Source: Henricia sp. BOLD:AAB3569 (lineage: Eukaryota > Echinodermata > Asteroidea > Spinulosida > Echinasteridae). Taken from it: 64,000 nucleotides of DNA. A program made the position numbers and the translations under genes. Under the pieces are notes generated by a model. The model made no database searches. It was not told where the DNA came from and saw nothing but the letters and a program-made list of their open reading frames with translations. Positions 55,030-64,000 of the stretch are shown here, piece by piece. Every line of letters starts with the position of its first letter. Positions within the stretch are counted from its first letter, which is position 1. The DNA lies in contig JBBELK010000921.1 of NCBI GenBank assembly GCA_037783545.1, forward strand, positions 682,001-746,000. Reading direction: 5' to 3'.

Positions 55030-56640
55030 CTCGTAGTGACAGCGCCGTGCGCGCGCACCTGTTATGCATAATGTTATGCAGAGCGCACTGTCGCCTGCTT
55101 AATATGCATGTATATGCACGATGTCTAGTCCCCTGTGTCCTCACATCGTGGCATGACTGCACGGGGAAGCCGCGGGCTGGAAAAATCGTAATGCCCTCGG
55201 CAAACCTTACGATTTCGACACGGCAATTTAGAGATTTTGTTGGAAATACAATTGTATAGGACATTGCAAATGATAGGTACTGTTCCACAGATAATCGAGG
55301 CCACAGTTGAACCTATTCGCCAGTTTAAAACCCGCCGGTTCGGAAAAATAATCTTTAAAGCTGTAGATTTTTTGTGGAATGAAAAAAAAACCGGGTGAAA
55401 TTAGAACACTGCTTGTTGCCGTAGCTTGATCGTGTGTTGAACAGTTTATTGGCCTAAATCTCCATGGCTCAGAAATCTTCGGAAAATATGCCGATACGTG
55501 CCATTCAGTCTACTACAACAACAACATCTTCGGAAATAATCTGGAATATTTGACAGATACACATTTAATTTTACCATCCCATAACAGAGAAAATCGCTCA
55601 CACCATGGAGCTATAAATAGCTCCATGCTTAACGAAATCTGGAAGAAAGGAACTCGCAAAAAGCAAATACTGCACACCGGGCGACTCGCCGCGTGCGGGC
55701 ACAAAAACATAGAATCGACAAGAGAGAAACATTTTTTTCGTGACTTAAATTCCCCTTCCCTCCCAGTGGGTTTTCAAAATGTCAACTTAAAACCAGCAAT
55801 AGCACTGTCATAAGATTGTTTTGGTTCAGGCCTATTGGGGCTGGTTTTCTTCGTACTTTGTGCCAAATATCACGCAAATCCAGCTATGCAGTGGTGAGAT
55901 TTTCCGCCCCAAAATATCACCAAAATCACATCACAAATTATGAAGTCGCTGTCTATTTTTTTTTATTGACGATTCCGCACGTAAATTTAGCACATTTTAA
56001 CAAGCATAAAACAGGAACTGCTTGATGAATTTTTGCAACAAAAGTATCTTTGATAGCTGTTGCAACTTGTCTGTTGTGTGAAAATGGTTTTAACTCAAGA
56101 TAGAAATGTTTAAATTTAATTCCAAGAAGCTACCCAGGCCATTGACTTAGTGTACGAAGTCTCAACTGATAAACTATGGTATTATGTTTCGTTGGGCTCT
56201 CACTTATCGGGCCGGTATATAATTGTTTTATTTTTTTGAAAATCCTTTTTGTTTTTAGTCGGGCTCTATACTCTATGCAAAATTCAAAACTCGTGCGGTC
56301 TAGATGGATTTTTCCCTAGGTATTTTTTTCCGGGGTATTTTTCAGACCGACCGAAGCCTAACCGCCAACGTCGGCCAGGTTATGTTGCTTCGCCACCCGT
56401 CCGTTGCAAAGAGTCTTCGCCTACCCTTGCAACCGCGCGAGCCACCCGGCGAAATCAACAACGCGTACCATTACCTACAAAACAACAAGAAATTTTCAAA
56501 TCAACACGATAAGCGCCGAACGTACGGTGCATGTACCAGGCTATTTGCTCTTAAGTGCGCGTGCGTTAAGAAAAATCTACCCGTATCTGCATACAAAACT
56601 AAGGCATGCGCACAAATTTCCCCCCTGTTTCGGGGGGGAG
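55030..56640. other. No gene recognised
   Basis: Mixed sequence, CpG-richer near 55030-55210 and 56340-56530. Frames there show no domain and no start context. Confidence 0.4.
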
Positions 56641-56654
56641 ATTTTACGAGTTTC

Positions 56655-56764
56655 ACTAGACGGTCATTTTGACAAAACGATATGGTGATAGGACTACGAA
56701 TGAGTCTATTGCGTGATTACGCCCTCTTGCGGCAGTCGGGTATCCAACACATAATGACCGTCTA
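56655..56764. repeat. Inverted repeat TAGACGGTCATT / AATGACCGTCTA
   Basis: Two 12-base arms about 85 bases apart, ending directly before ACTAGGGATTGAC at 56766. Confidence 0.7.
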
Positions 56765-56825
56765 AACTAGGGATTGACGGCCACCACAGTGTTGCGCATG
56801 CGCAGAAAATGCATTTGTGCAAAAT

Positions 56826-57130
56826 TTTGCACCACGAAGTGGCGAATAGCTAAGCGTCTCCTCATGCGAGTCATATAATTGAAAAAACAATTTCCACGAA
56901 GTGACGGATCGATTCAAGACCCAAATTCTTCGAAAACGTGCACAGAAATAACAAAAATTAAATTGCACGATGTAGCCAGTGTCCTCTTTTGTCACTAACA
57001 AACTGTTTGAAATTATATCGAAAAAACGCGTCTGGAAATTGCAGTTCCTTATAATTATTATAATTATTATAATTCACTTTTCTCGGAATGACAAATAAGC
57101 GATATACGTCACTTCGTGGTGCGACCGACG
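56826..57130. mobile_element. TIR element of the CCACGAAGTGGCG family, copy 2 (left end trimmed)
   Basis: TTGCACCACGAAGTGGCGAA at the left and GTCACTTCGTGGTGCGACCG at the right. The outermost CGTCGGTCG of copy 1 (13189) is present only at the right end. The next copy of the segmental duplication begins at its right edge. Confidence 0.8.
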
Positions 57131-57857
57131 ATTTGTAGCAGACGAATTTCGGGTGTATTTGAGCAGCATCATCCCACTTACTAATATAAAACACAGTGTA
57201 CATTTATTTTCTGTATTTAGAACACTGCACAGGTCTTGTGGACGTTTAGCATCTCGCTTAAATTGTTTGGCTGTTTCAAGTCGCCTTCCACACACACACA
57301 CGGCATAATTGTGATACGATTGACTGATGATGCTCCATAATTTGACAACATTTAACACAGCCTAAACTAAATGTCTATACTCCGAGTTTGAAACACGCAA
57401 ACCAATGAGTGCTTTAGAAATATCCGAGTCCAGCATAATTAGTTGGTTCCCCACAAAACCCGTCACAAGCTTACCTTGCCAGAGTAACGTCACAGGAATG
57501 TTCAGTCCAGTCAAACATAACTTAATTTTATGGTACGATTCACATGTAATGGCGTCGCACAGCTGCACCAAAACAAAAACCGAAGATTGATTTTCCCTAG
57601 TTACATGAATAACTTGTTATTACATTATTAATGGCAGAAATAATCCCGCCGACACTCTAAAAGTAGAAATTAAAGTACTAATTGAACTGTAGAAGTAGGC
57701 CTATGCAGCTTTGGCTACCAGTAATAACACTTGTTAAAAACTCCATCATACCGATGTTAACGTAGGTTTAATCTTTTTAACAAAAACAAAATATATCATA
57801 TACAGATCAGCATATCATTTGCCATAAGAATATTTACAATAACTAAATATTGAATTA
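57131..57857 (+). repeat. Segmental duplication, right copy
   Basis: See 53461-54181. Small differences include one extra CA in the CACACACA run and GTAGGCCTATGC in place of GTATGC. Confidence 0.92.
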
Positions 57858-57886
57858 AATTGGTCCATTTAAAAACATTTAAATAA

Positions 57887-58078
57887 TTAAATAACTACAC
57901 CTACGACTTTGCTGGGCCTTCTGGTACCATGCAAACTAAATAATGAGTGACGTTGACTCTGTTCTTCCTTAAAGCTAGACCATGCCTGAGAATTCCAAGG
58001 AATCGTTTCCTGGAATCGTCTTGCTTGGAAATTACATTTAATAGGTTTTTGAATTTCACTTTTGTTGGGATTTGCCAA
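57887..58078 (-). other. Unrecognised coding-like frame
   Basis: Minus strand frame CNFQARRFQETIPWNSQAWS then SFKEEQSQRHSLFSLHGTRR. Composition looks protein-like; no family recognised. It may go with the two frames upstream on the same strand. Confidence 0.3.
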
Positions 58079-58495
58079 TTGCTTAGCTTGGCTGGAGATT
58101 TTATGGAGCTTTATCTACAGCCCATTTCAATTCTTTGTCACTCAATGATTTTAAATTATCAAGTTGTTCTCTTCTGGTTATTTTGTACTTTAAAACCTCT
58201 CTCGGTGTGTATTCCGAACATACCGACTCCTTCGTTCATCTCTTGTGTGTTTCACTAGTCCAGTAAATGCACTGTCGATTTCACTTTTTATAGCTAATTT
58301 AAATGTTCCAGTGCAGTCATTAAAATTACAATAGCCACATGCACTAACGACTAACTTTGTCCGCTTTCTGTTTGATTTTGCAGCAATAAAATGTCTCCGA
58401 AATTGAAATGAACAGTACTGGGTGGACTGAACGCAAACCTTTTATGAAGACATTCACTCAATGCTTTGGGAATGTTTATGATGGTGTGCATATGT

Positions 58496-58759
58496 TTATG
58501 CACACCATCCAGTTTTTGTTGGCGTACGTAGTGGCATTTGGCGTACGTTGGCGTACGTAGTGACATCGTCAATGTAGGGTTCATTTATGAACATTGATAT
58601 GTTAGTGGTATCTTGACTTAAATACAAGTCCTCGTTTAATGGATCAGTTGGAAAATAGGGACATATTTGGTCTAAAAGTTTTTGGGTAAACTTGACAGAA
58701 CAGCAATTTTTCTGAGTAAACAGTAGTTTTCTTGAGTTTTTCCTGACAATATCGTATAT
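58496..58759 (-). other. Unrecognised coding-like frame
   Basis: Open for about 87 codons without an early ATG: IYDIVRKNSRKLLFTQKNCC, FTQKLLDQICPYFPTDPLNE, DLYLSQDTTNISMFINEPYI. It looks like an exon or part of an old mobile-element protein. No family recognised. Confidence 0.35.
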
Positions 58760-59343
58760 TTAGTAACCGCATCACACCACGAGGGTGGAAATATTACAGC
58801 TACATTTCGCTACATTTGTCTTTTTAAATGCTAAAGTCATCGGTAATTGTGTGTACTGTTAGCATTACACAATATTAGTCTTGAGTATTGACGACTGCAG
58901 GTGCATAGCGCAATATGGAAAACATATAATGCACATACAGCCAGTTTGCTGCTCACACCGATCTCATCATAAAAGGTACTATATCGGATATATCATCTGT
59001 ATTATTCTTTGAAGGGGGTTCCTTTCCGAATTGCCCCCATGTCCCATACATGTATCTGATATATAGTTTGATGGACTTCGATGTCTAGACTCATCAAAGT
59101 CATGTTTAAGTGGTATCCTCAATGCTGACTGAGCGGAGCTTGTTTATTTTTTTGCATTTGACGACTGCACGCATTCCATGGATAAATCGGGAGAGTAGTC
59201 AGGACTTGCATTTATCTGCAGCGTACCCAATTTAAAATTTGGTGTGGGTGATTTGTTCGTTGCACACTTTTTTTCATTACTGACATATTTAGGATGAACT
59301 TTCTCTCTCCATCATTACTATTCAGACCACACACGATCGAAAG

Positions 59344-59505
59344 TTACATCAAAATATGACAACGTTTAGATTTGGGTTTAAGATCGATGCATGTGTGATG
59401 ATACCATACGCCGCATATATCACATGCAATCATGTTTTGCGTTTCAACATATGGTTGTCGACAAACACAGTATTCTGTTTGATAACTATTACTTCGTTGT
59501 GACAT
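59344..59505 (-). CDS. PHD-type zinc finger, short frame (53 residues)
   Basis: From ATG 59505: MSQRSNSYQTEYCVCRQPYV then ETQNMIACDICGVWYHHTCI. The pattern CxC-x11-CxxC-x4-HxxC with an aromatic WYH is the first three quarters of a PHD finger, worded like those of PHF8/DIDO-type H3K4me3 readers. The last Cys pair is missing because the frame stops after KPKSKRCHILM, so this is either an exon whose donor I cannot place or a truncated finger. A basic frame lies just upstream on the same strand (60000-59647) and coding-like frames downstream (58759-57887). They may be one gene or one old element. Confidence 0.6.
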   Translation of the reverse strand: MSQRSNSYQTEYCVCRQPYVETQNMIACDICGVWYHHTCIDLKPKSKRCHILM

Positions 59506-59646
59506 TTTTTGGAGGAAAGCTTTGACCTGTGAGAACTATAATTATCTTCACGCAAAAAACCTCATTCTGAATGTGCACTAAATTTGCAATCAAGACTGTG
59601 CTCGAAATAACTTTGAGAAGTAACGGCAGAGACCATAGAACCAACG

Positions 59647-60000
59647 TTACTTGTTTTGGATTGTGTGTGTAGCGATTTTGCTAACCTGACCGATTGCGCT
59701 CGATTTTACTGGACTGACAGTTGTGCATCGATTTATCTTTCTGGAATCCACTAAGACCTTTATTGGATTCGTTATTTGCTTTTTACACTCTTCAGATTTA
59801 CGATTTGGCCAAAGGTTGAAGGCTTTTATTTCGACTCGGTGGTGTTTTTGCAGGATGTCGAGATTCAGTTCTTGTTTTATTCTTATTAACACTTTCACGA
59901 ACCTTCTCACGGATTCAAAAACGGTTTTTCTCCACTTGAGCATGCTAACATACTTTCGACAATCCCTCTGTCGCACTAGGCACCAATGTAGCTTACGCAA
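59647..60000 (-). other. Basic 117-residue frame upstream of the PHD finger
   Basis: Lys/Arg-rich (KWRKTVFESVRRFVKVLIRI, FNLWPNRKSEECKKQ); no domain recognised. Same strand as the PHD frame, 140 bases apart. Function unknown. Confidence 0.3.
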
Positions 60001-60004
60001 GCTA

Positions 60005-60685
60005 AGTACAGTCGATAAGGATATTTCAATATAATCATCCTCTGTCGGATAGTCTTAAAGACACTACCGCTGTATCTTCCTGAAATGAGACACAATGGTT
60101 GGTAAATTGTTGAAAACAACGTTAATTTAGCCTTGGCCGGTAAGGAGAAAACTAACTTTTGTAAAAATTACACCCACATCAATTTAGTAATAATTCAGAA
60201 AACCCAAAATTCACAAAATTATATAATTTGTGTACAATAATTTGTCTCCACCAGTCGATTTCACTAACAATCGCGCTGCTTGCGCGATTTTTGAAAATGG
60301 CATAAGCCCCATAGGCTTGCATGTAATTATCACATGGATGTTGTGCAGCTTACGCAATAAAACGTTGCGCAAGCGGGCTTACGCAGTGCGTAAGGATTCC
60401 TGAAATAGGCTGCAGAACACTCTCTTGCATCAATCTCTTCCAAATGGAGCAGTTAATACAAGAACCAACTCGAGTAACGCAGTTCACCCAAACAACTATT
60501 GACCTGATTTTTAGGACGCATCCCGGTCTTGTTAGCGCATGCAAACCCTCATAATTGATAATTTACGGCATACATAATAAATTGGAAAACGCTTCGCAAA
60601 AGATGTCGTCTAATTAATTTTCGACGCCTGAAGGATATTGATATTGAAACGTTTCCGCAATGCTCTATGGGAGTATGTTTTTATG
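60005..60685. other. No gene recognised
   Basis: Contains short hairpins such as AATCGCGC / GCGCGATT near 60268 and inverted TTACGCA words near 60350-60390. Confidence 0.4.
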
Positions 60686-61110
60686 TCAACATGTTGACTC
60701 GATTTTTATTGCTGTTATTAACCACCATGATCCAATCAAGTCCAAGCGTGCTCAAAGCGGCACTATACCATGGCTTGATGGAATTGCTCTAACTAATGCG
60801 CCAGCGAGATCATGCACATAATGTAGCTAAAAAGTCGCGCTCATCAAATAATTGGGATATGTACAACAAGTTAAGAAATGCTGTTACTAATAAAGTCAGA
60901 AAGAAGAAAAGCGAATATTTTACTTCGGCAATTGAGGAAAATAAGGATAACTCATCACTCTTATGGAAGAAACTTAAAGAAGTCCTTCCAAAAATTGTGT
61001 CCCGGGTTCAAACATCTCCTCAAACGGAGAATATCTTGATGACCCTACCAACATCGCAAACAATTTCAATAAATATTGTTCAACAATTGGTGTACGTATA
61101 GCCGCTGAGA
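60686..61110 (+). mobile_element. LINE fragment (region between endonuclease and reverse transcriptase)
   Basis: Reads HHDPIKSKRAQSGTIPWLDG, then RQRDHAHNVAKKSRSSNNWD, YNKLRNAVTNKVRKKKSEYF, LLWKKLKEVLP, and in another frame DDPTNIANNFNKYCSTIGV. This is the standard linker of CR1/L2-type LINE proteins. Truncated at both ends, with at least two frame changes. Confidence 0.85.
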
Positions 61111-61615
61111 ATCACACAAGTTCAAATTAGGCCAATGATTCCTACGACCATTCTCCTGCTTCTTCACCAGATTACGAACATTGTACTCTCTCTAGTATCC
61201 CGTACCACATTCGTTGCGAATTTGCCATGCATTATGTCAGAAAGCCAGAGCCTGTCATGCTGACCGTAAAGGTACCCTGACACTTGCCCGATTTTCGTTC
61301 CCGCAATGCTACGCACTTCGGCGTGCCAATTATTAAAGTCTTCGGAAACGAGCATGAGGAGTGTGTGAAGGGTGCGGGGGTGCGTGCCATGTCATCCAGA
61401 GAATTTTGAAATGTTCAAAAACTCGGCATGCATAAATGTTCGTGCCACTTGCGTGAACCATGCGTGAACACTGCGCGAACTCGGCGCGAACACTGCCGAC
61501 GCACAGTGGCCCAGAATGCAGTCAAAGTGTGCCAAAACTAAATACTCGCTGAAAGGGCTTGAAGTTAATGTTAGAAGTTAATAAGGGGTTTTCAGACCCG
61601 TCGAATTCAATGGAA
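61111..61615. other. No gene recognised
   Basis: Near 61445-61500 the word GCGTGAAC/GCGCGAAC recurs four to five times in slightly different forms. Confidence 0.45.
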
Positions 61616-61618
61616 GCG

Positions 61619-62300
61619 TTTTATTATTATTATTATTTCCTTTATTTATACAGGGTAAAAGCTCAAACAGCATATAGCTGGTTTTCATTGAGGCCCTGTT
61701 ATAATGACAGTACATCATTCTTTGTTTCCAAAGTAAAACCACAAGAAAGTAAAATAACGTGTTTAGTGATAGATAAATTTAAAACAAAACACAAACAGAA
61801 ACAAAAACAAAAACAAAAACAAAAACGAAACGAAACGAAAATGATTAAAATTAAAATTGATAGACAGTAAAATAAAGATAAAGATAAGGGTAAATCTGGA
61901 CCCAGCAACGTAAAAACAAGATGACAATATACATGTATAAAACACCACGAACGACAGGATAAAATTATATAGAATCTAAAGAAAAGTTGCTAAAATAAAA
62001 GTTGCGGAGTTGTGATTTAAACATGGTTAGTGAAGGGGCGGTCCTTACATGGGGTGTCAATTGATTATAAATATTGGCACCACTGACTGAAAAGCTGGAA
62101 GCATAATATTCTGTACGGACAGCGGGAACTCTCAAAGTGCGGTTACTGGACTGTCTAGTTCTATATTCATTTTCAAATTTAGTAAAATAATTTCGCATGT
62201 AGCTTGGGGTCATAGAGTGTAAGCATTTAAAAACAAGAACAGCCTTTCTTAGTGGGGTTTTTGAACCATACCCGCAGAGGTGTCGACCGTGGGCCAAGAG
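61619..62300 (-). mobile_element. LINE 3' end (C-terminus of the protein plus 3' UTR)
   Basis: Minus strand: AVLVFKCLHSMTPSYMRNYF ... RTRQSSNRTLRVPAVRTEYY ... APSLTMFKSQLRNFYFSNF, the C-terminal block of CR1/L2-type LINEs. The 3' UTR has a (GTTTT)n-like low-complexity part (61795-61845) and an ATT-rich tail at 61619-61640, as in the element at 7062. Confidence 0.88.
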
Positions 62301-63102
62301 AGGGCGCTATGCAAGGTCACAGTACAAGTGTATTGTACACACGGACATGACTGATCCGGAAGATGTGAACGTTTGACATGTGTAAGAGCGATATAAGCCC
62401 TATACTTCATGCACAGCTACCCTGTTTAGACCTGGGATTCCTATATGTGAACAATTTTCCACGATTGTCTAGGACAGACTGAACTGTGAACATGATATGC
62501 AGAGCTGTAGGCCTATCATACAGTACGAGATACAATTGTAATGTTATTTTATAAAATGAAGGCTATTCCAAGAGCTTTAAAATGATGTACAGTTGATATA
62601 TATAGGTCCATTACTTTTAGAGATACAACTGTCCAAATATTACAGGTCATGCTAATTGGTCAAAAGTTCGTCGACCGTATCTCAAAAATTAATTGACCGA
62701 AATAATGACATAAAATGTTAGTTCTCTGGGTTTTTCAATGAGTCCAATCAGTTAACCAAATTTCATTTCAATACGGGATGGTCGGGTCCAAAAGCGTGTT
62801 GAATTGACACGGAATGACCCCAAAGCAACTATAACTTCGCGCTGGTTTCTACGGCTGGAAATAAAACTAACTCCAAGAGCACGTGATTTATCTGAACCAG
62901 AATCTGGTTACGATAAATCATGTGACCTTGATTTTTTGAAAAATTCTCAAAAACGGCCAAATTTGGTGGTTTCTTTTCAGGTTCTCTTCAGCTTTCAGAA
63001 TCATGTATGGGTCTATTTCGAGCCCAAATTAGCCCAACAAAGCCGGTATTTTCCTTTAACCGAACTGAAGAAGAAAAAAACGTCTGTCTTGCCTTTTACA
63101 GT
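62301..63102. other. No gene recognised
   Basis: Non-coding; a frame at 62804-63151 overlaps the repeat to its right and shows no domain. Confidence 0.4.
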
Positions 63103-63290
63103 CATGCAAACGACTTTCCGTCCTTGGTTTTCACATGCAAACGACTTTTAGTTACCTGCATTGCACGTGGGCATTGCCTTTCACATGCAAACTACTTTCC
63201 GTCCTAGGTTTTCACATGCAAACGACTTGTTGTTGCCTGCATTGCACGTGGGTCTTGTCTTTCACATGGAAACTACTTTCCGTCCTGGGT
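63103..63290. repeat. About 81-bp tandem repeat, 2.3 units
   Basis: CAAACGACTTTCCGTCC (63112), CAAACTACTTTCCGTCC and GAAACTACTTTCCGTCC recur, with TTGCACGTGGGCATTGCC and TTGCACGTGGGTCTTGTC between them. Confidence 0.85.
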
Positions 63291-63514
63291 TTAGAAATAA
63301 TGTGAGTAGAAATTAGGCTACAGCTATTAGCACTATGAAAAAGGAAACTTCAGTCCGATTTTGAATTCCTGTATATGAAGCTAAAAAATACCCACACGTT
63401 TGGTACCAGAATCGTACGAGAATCAAATGACTCGTAACGGACTCGTGCGATCGTAAAATCGTTGTTTGTATGGGGCGCTTTCACAGGGGGTAAAAAAAGG
63501 TCACGGGTCACTGT

Positions 63515-63585
63515 TGCTTGTCCTCCAGATGGGAGAGAATAATAGAACCACGTGGGGAAACGCACGTGCTAGCAGAGAATCACGT
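63515..63585. repeat. Repeat shared with 27602-27760
   Basis: TTGTCCTCCAGATGGGAGAG and CCACGTGGGGAAACGCACGT. Confidence 0.65.
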
Positions 63586-63860
63586 GACTCTGTTGTTTTC
63601 TCCCATGACCTTTTGACCCCTGATACCTGTGAATAACAGGCTTGCCGTATCAAGATTACCCCAGGCATTAGTTTGCACCATTCGGCAATCAAAATTATGT
63701 ACATATAGTGGGACCCGTTAGTGGGCAATCTATAGTAGTTCCCTCAGCACCCGCCTCTTGAACTAGTTTGCTTCAGAGAGAGCTTTACTATCCATCCTAT
63801 GTCATCCGCACGTACCGTCCAAGGAGACATTTTCCGGGAGACAACAATATCCTAGATCAT

Positions 63861-64000
63861 TCAGATATTTTGGTCGTCGGTGTCTCTTTCTATCTCGTTC
63901 ATGTCTTGGTACATGTATTGCTCATCACGTTCTTCCTCACCATGGGATTGCTCCACATCACTTTCCTCAATTTCATTGGGAGTGCTCTCCATCTCCTCTC
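63861..64000 (-). CDS. C-terminal end of an acidic protein, enters from the right edge
   Basis: The minus strand is open from the window edge to a TGA at 63863-63861: EEMESTPNEIEESDVEQSHG, EEERDEQYMYQDMNEIERDT, DDQNI. Very rich in Glu and Asp, as in disordered C-terminal tails. It may be a terminal exon. No family can be named from 45 residues. Confidence 0.5.
   Translation of the reverse strand, partial: EEMESTPNEIEESDVEQSHGEEERDEQYMYQDMNEIERDTDDQNI

Noticed and set aside
61699-61948. Phe/Cys-rich minus-strand frames
   Set aside because: They translate an A-rich low-complexity part of a LINE 3' UTR.

Overview
The window looks like a piece of a marine invertebrate deuterostome genome, most likely an echinoderm. 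The reasons are: intron-rich, widely spaced exons with GT-AG borders; an AT-rich background sprinkled with TACATGTA and TAGGCCTA words; one tRNA-derived SINE family present three times; and many short inverted-repeat transposons. The species call is an inference from texture and gene families, not a database match. There is no bacterial-style gene packing, no CRISPR array and no rRNA.

Host genes appear as exons. (1) A SAM-domain gene of the SAMD3-like type lies on the + strand with four recognisable exons (9064-9173, 13856-14141, 18749-18891, 19288-19375). A matching SAM first exon lies far downstream at 41615-41684, so at least two paralogues seem to be arrayed in tandem. (2) A single immunoglobulin-domain exon resembling Ig1 of LAR-type receptor tyrosine phosphatases is at 5090-5248. 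(3) Two exons of a KMT5A-like SET-domain lysine methyltransferase are on the - strand (47274-46762); the second is broken. (4) A PHD finger reading frame is on the - strand near 59.4 kb. (5) The acidic C-terminal end of a protein enters from the right edge.

Mobile DNA dominates. The left 4 kb holds a PIF/Harbinger-like transposase (- strand, leaving the window) divergent from a two-exon Myb-like gene with about nineteen copies of a 10-residue proline-rich repeat; both may belong to one Harbinger unit. A decayed Harbinger transposase is at 37.5-38.4 kb. A zinc-finger plus DDE-type DNA transposon (9.3-12.1 kb) carries a palindromic MITE that has become part of its open frame, and a SINE insertion. 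A relic resembling a tyrosine recombinase element is at 39.2-39.8 kb. LINE fragments are at 7.1-8.7, 50.0-50.6, 60.7-61.1 and 61.6-62.3 kb. An A/C-rich stretch at 48.3-49.8 kb ends in a hammerhead-like core.

Many features have no name: at least a dozen foldback or TIR elements, some with target-site duplications readable in the sequence (TTA, ATG, TTAA, about CCGTG); a set of elements sharing the core GGACAGGGAACTAGT, two of which are near-identical inverted 118-bp copies 3.6 kb apart; a palindrome-rich family built on CCACGAAGTGGCG; a tandem array dense in TGACGTCA; and a segmental duplication between 53.5 and 57.1 kb. No end-to-end new system is proved, but the nested elements, the in-frame MITE, the split SAM paralogues and the shared-core hairpins deserve a second look.
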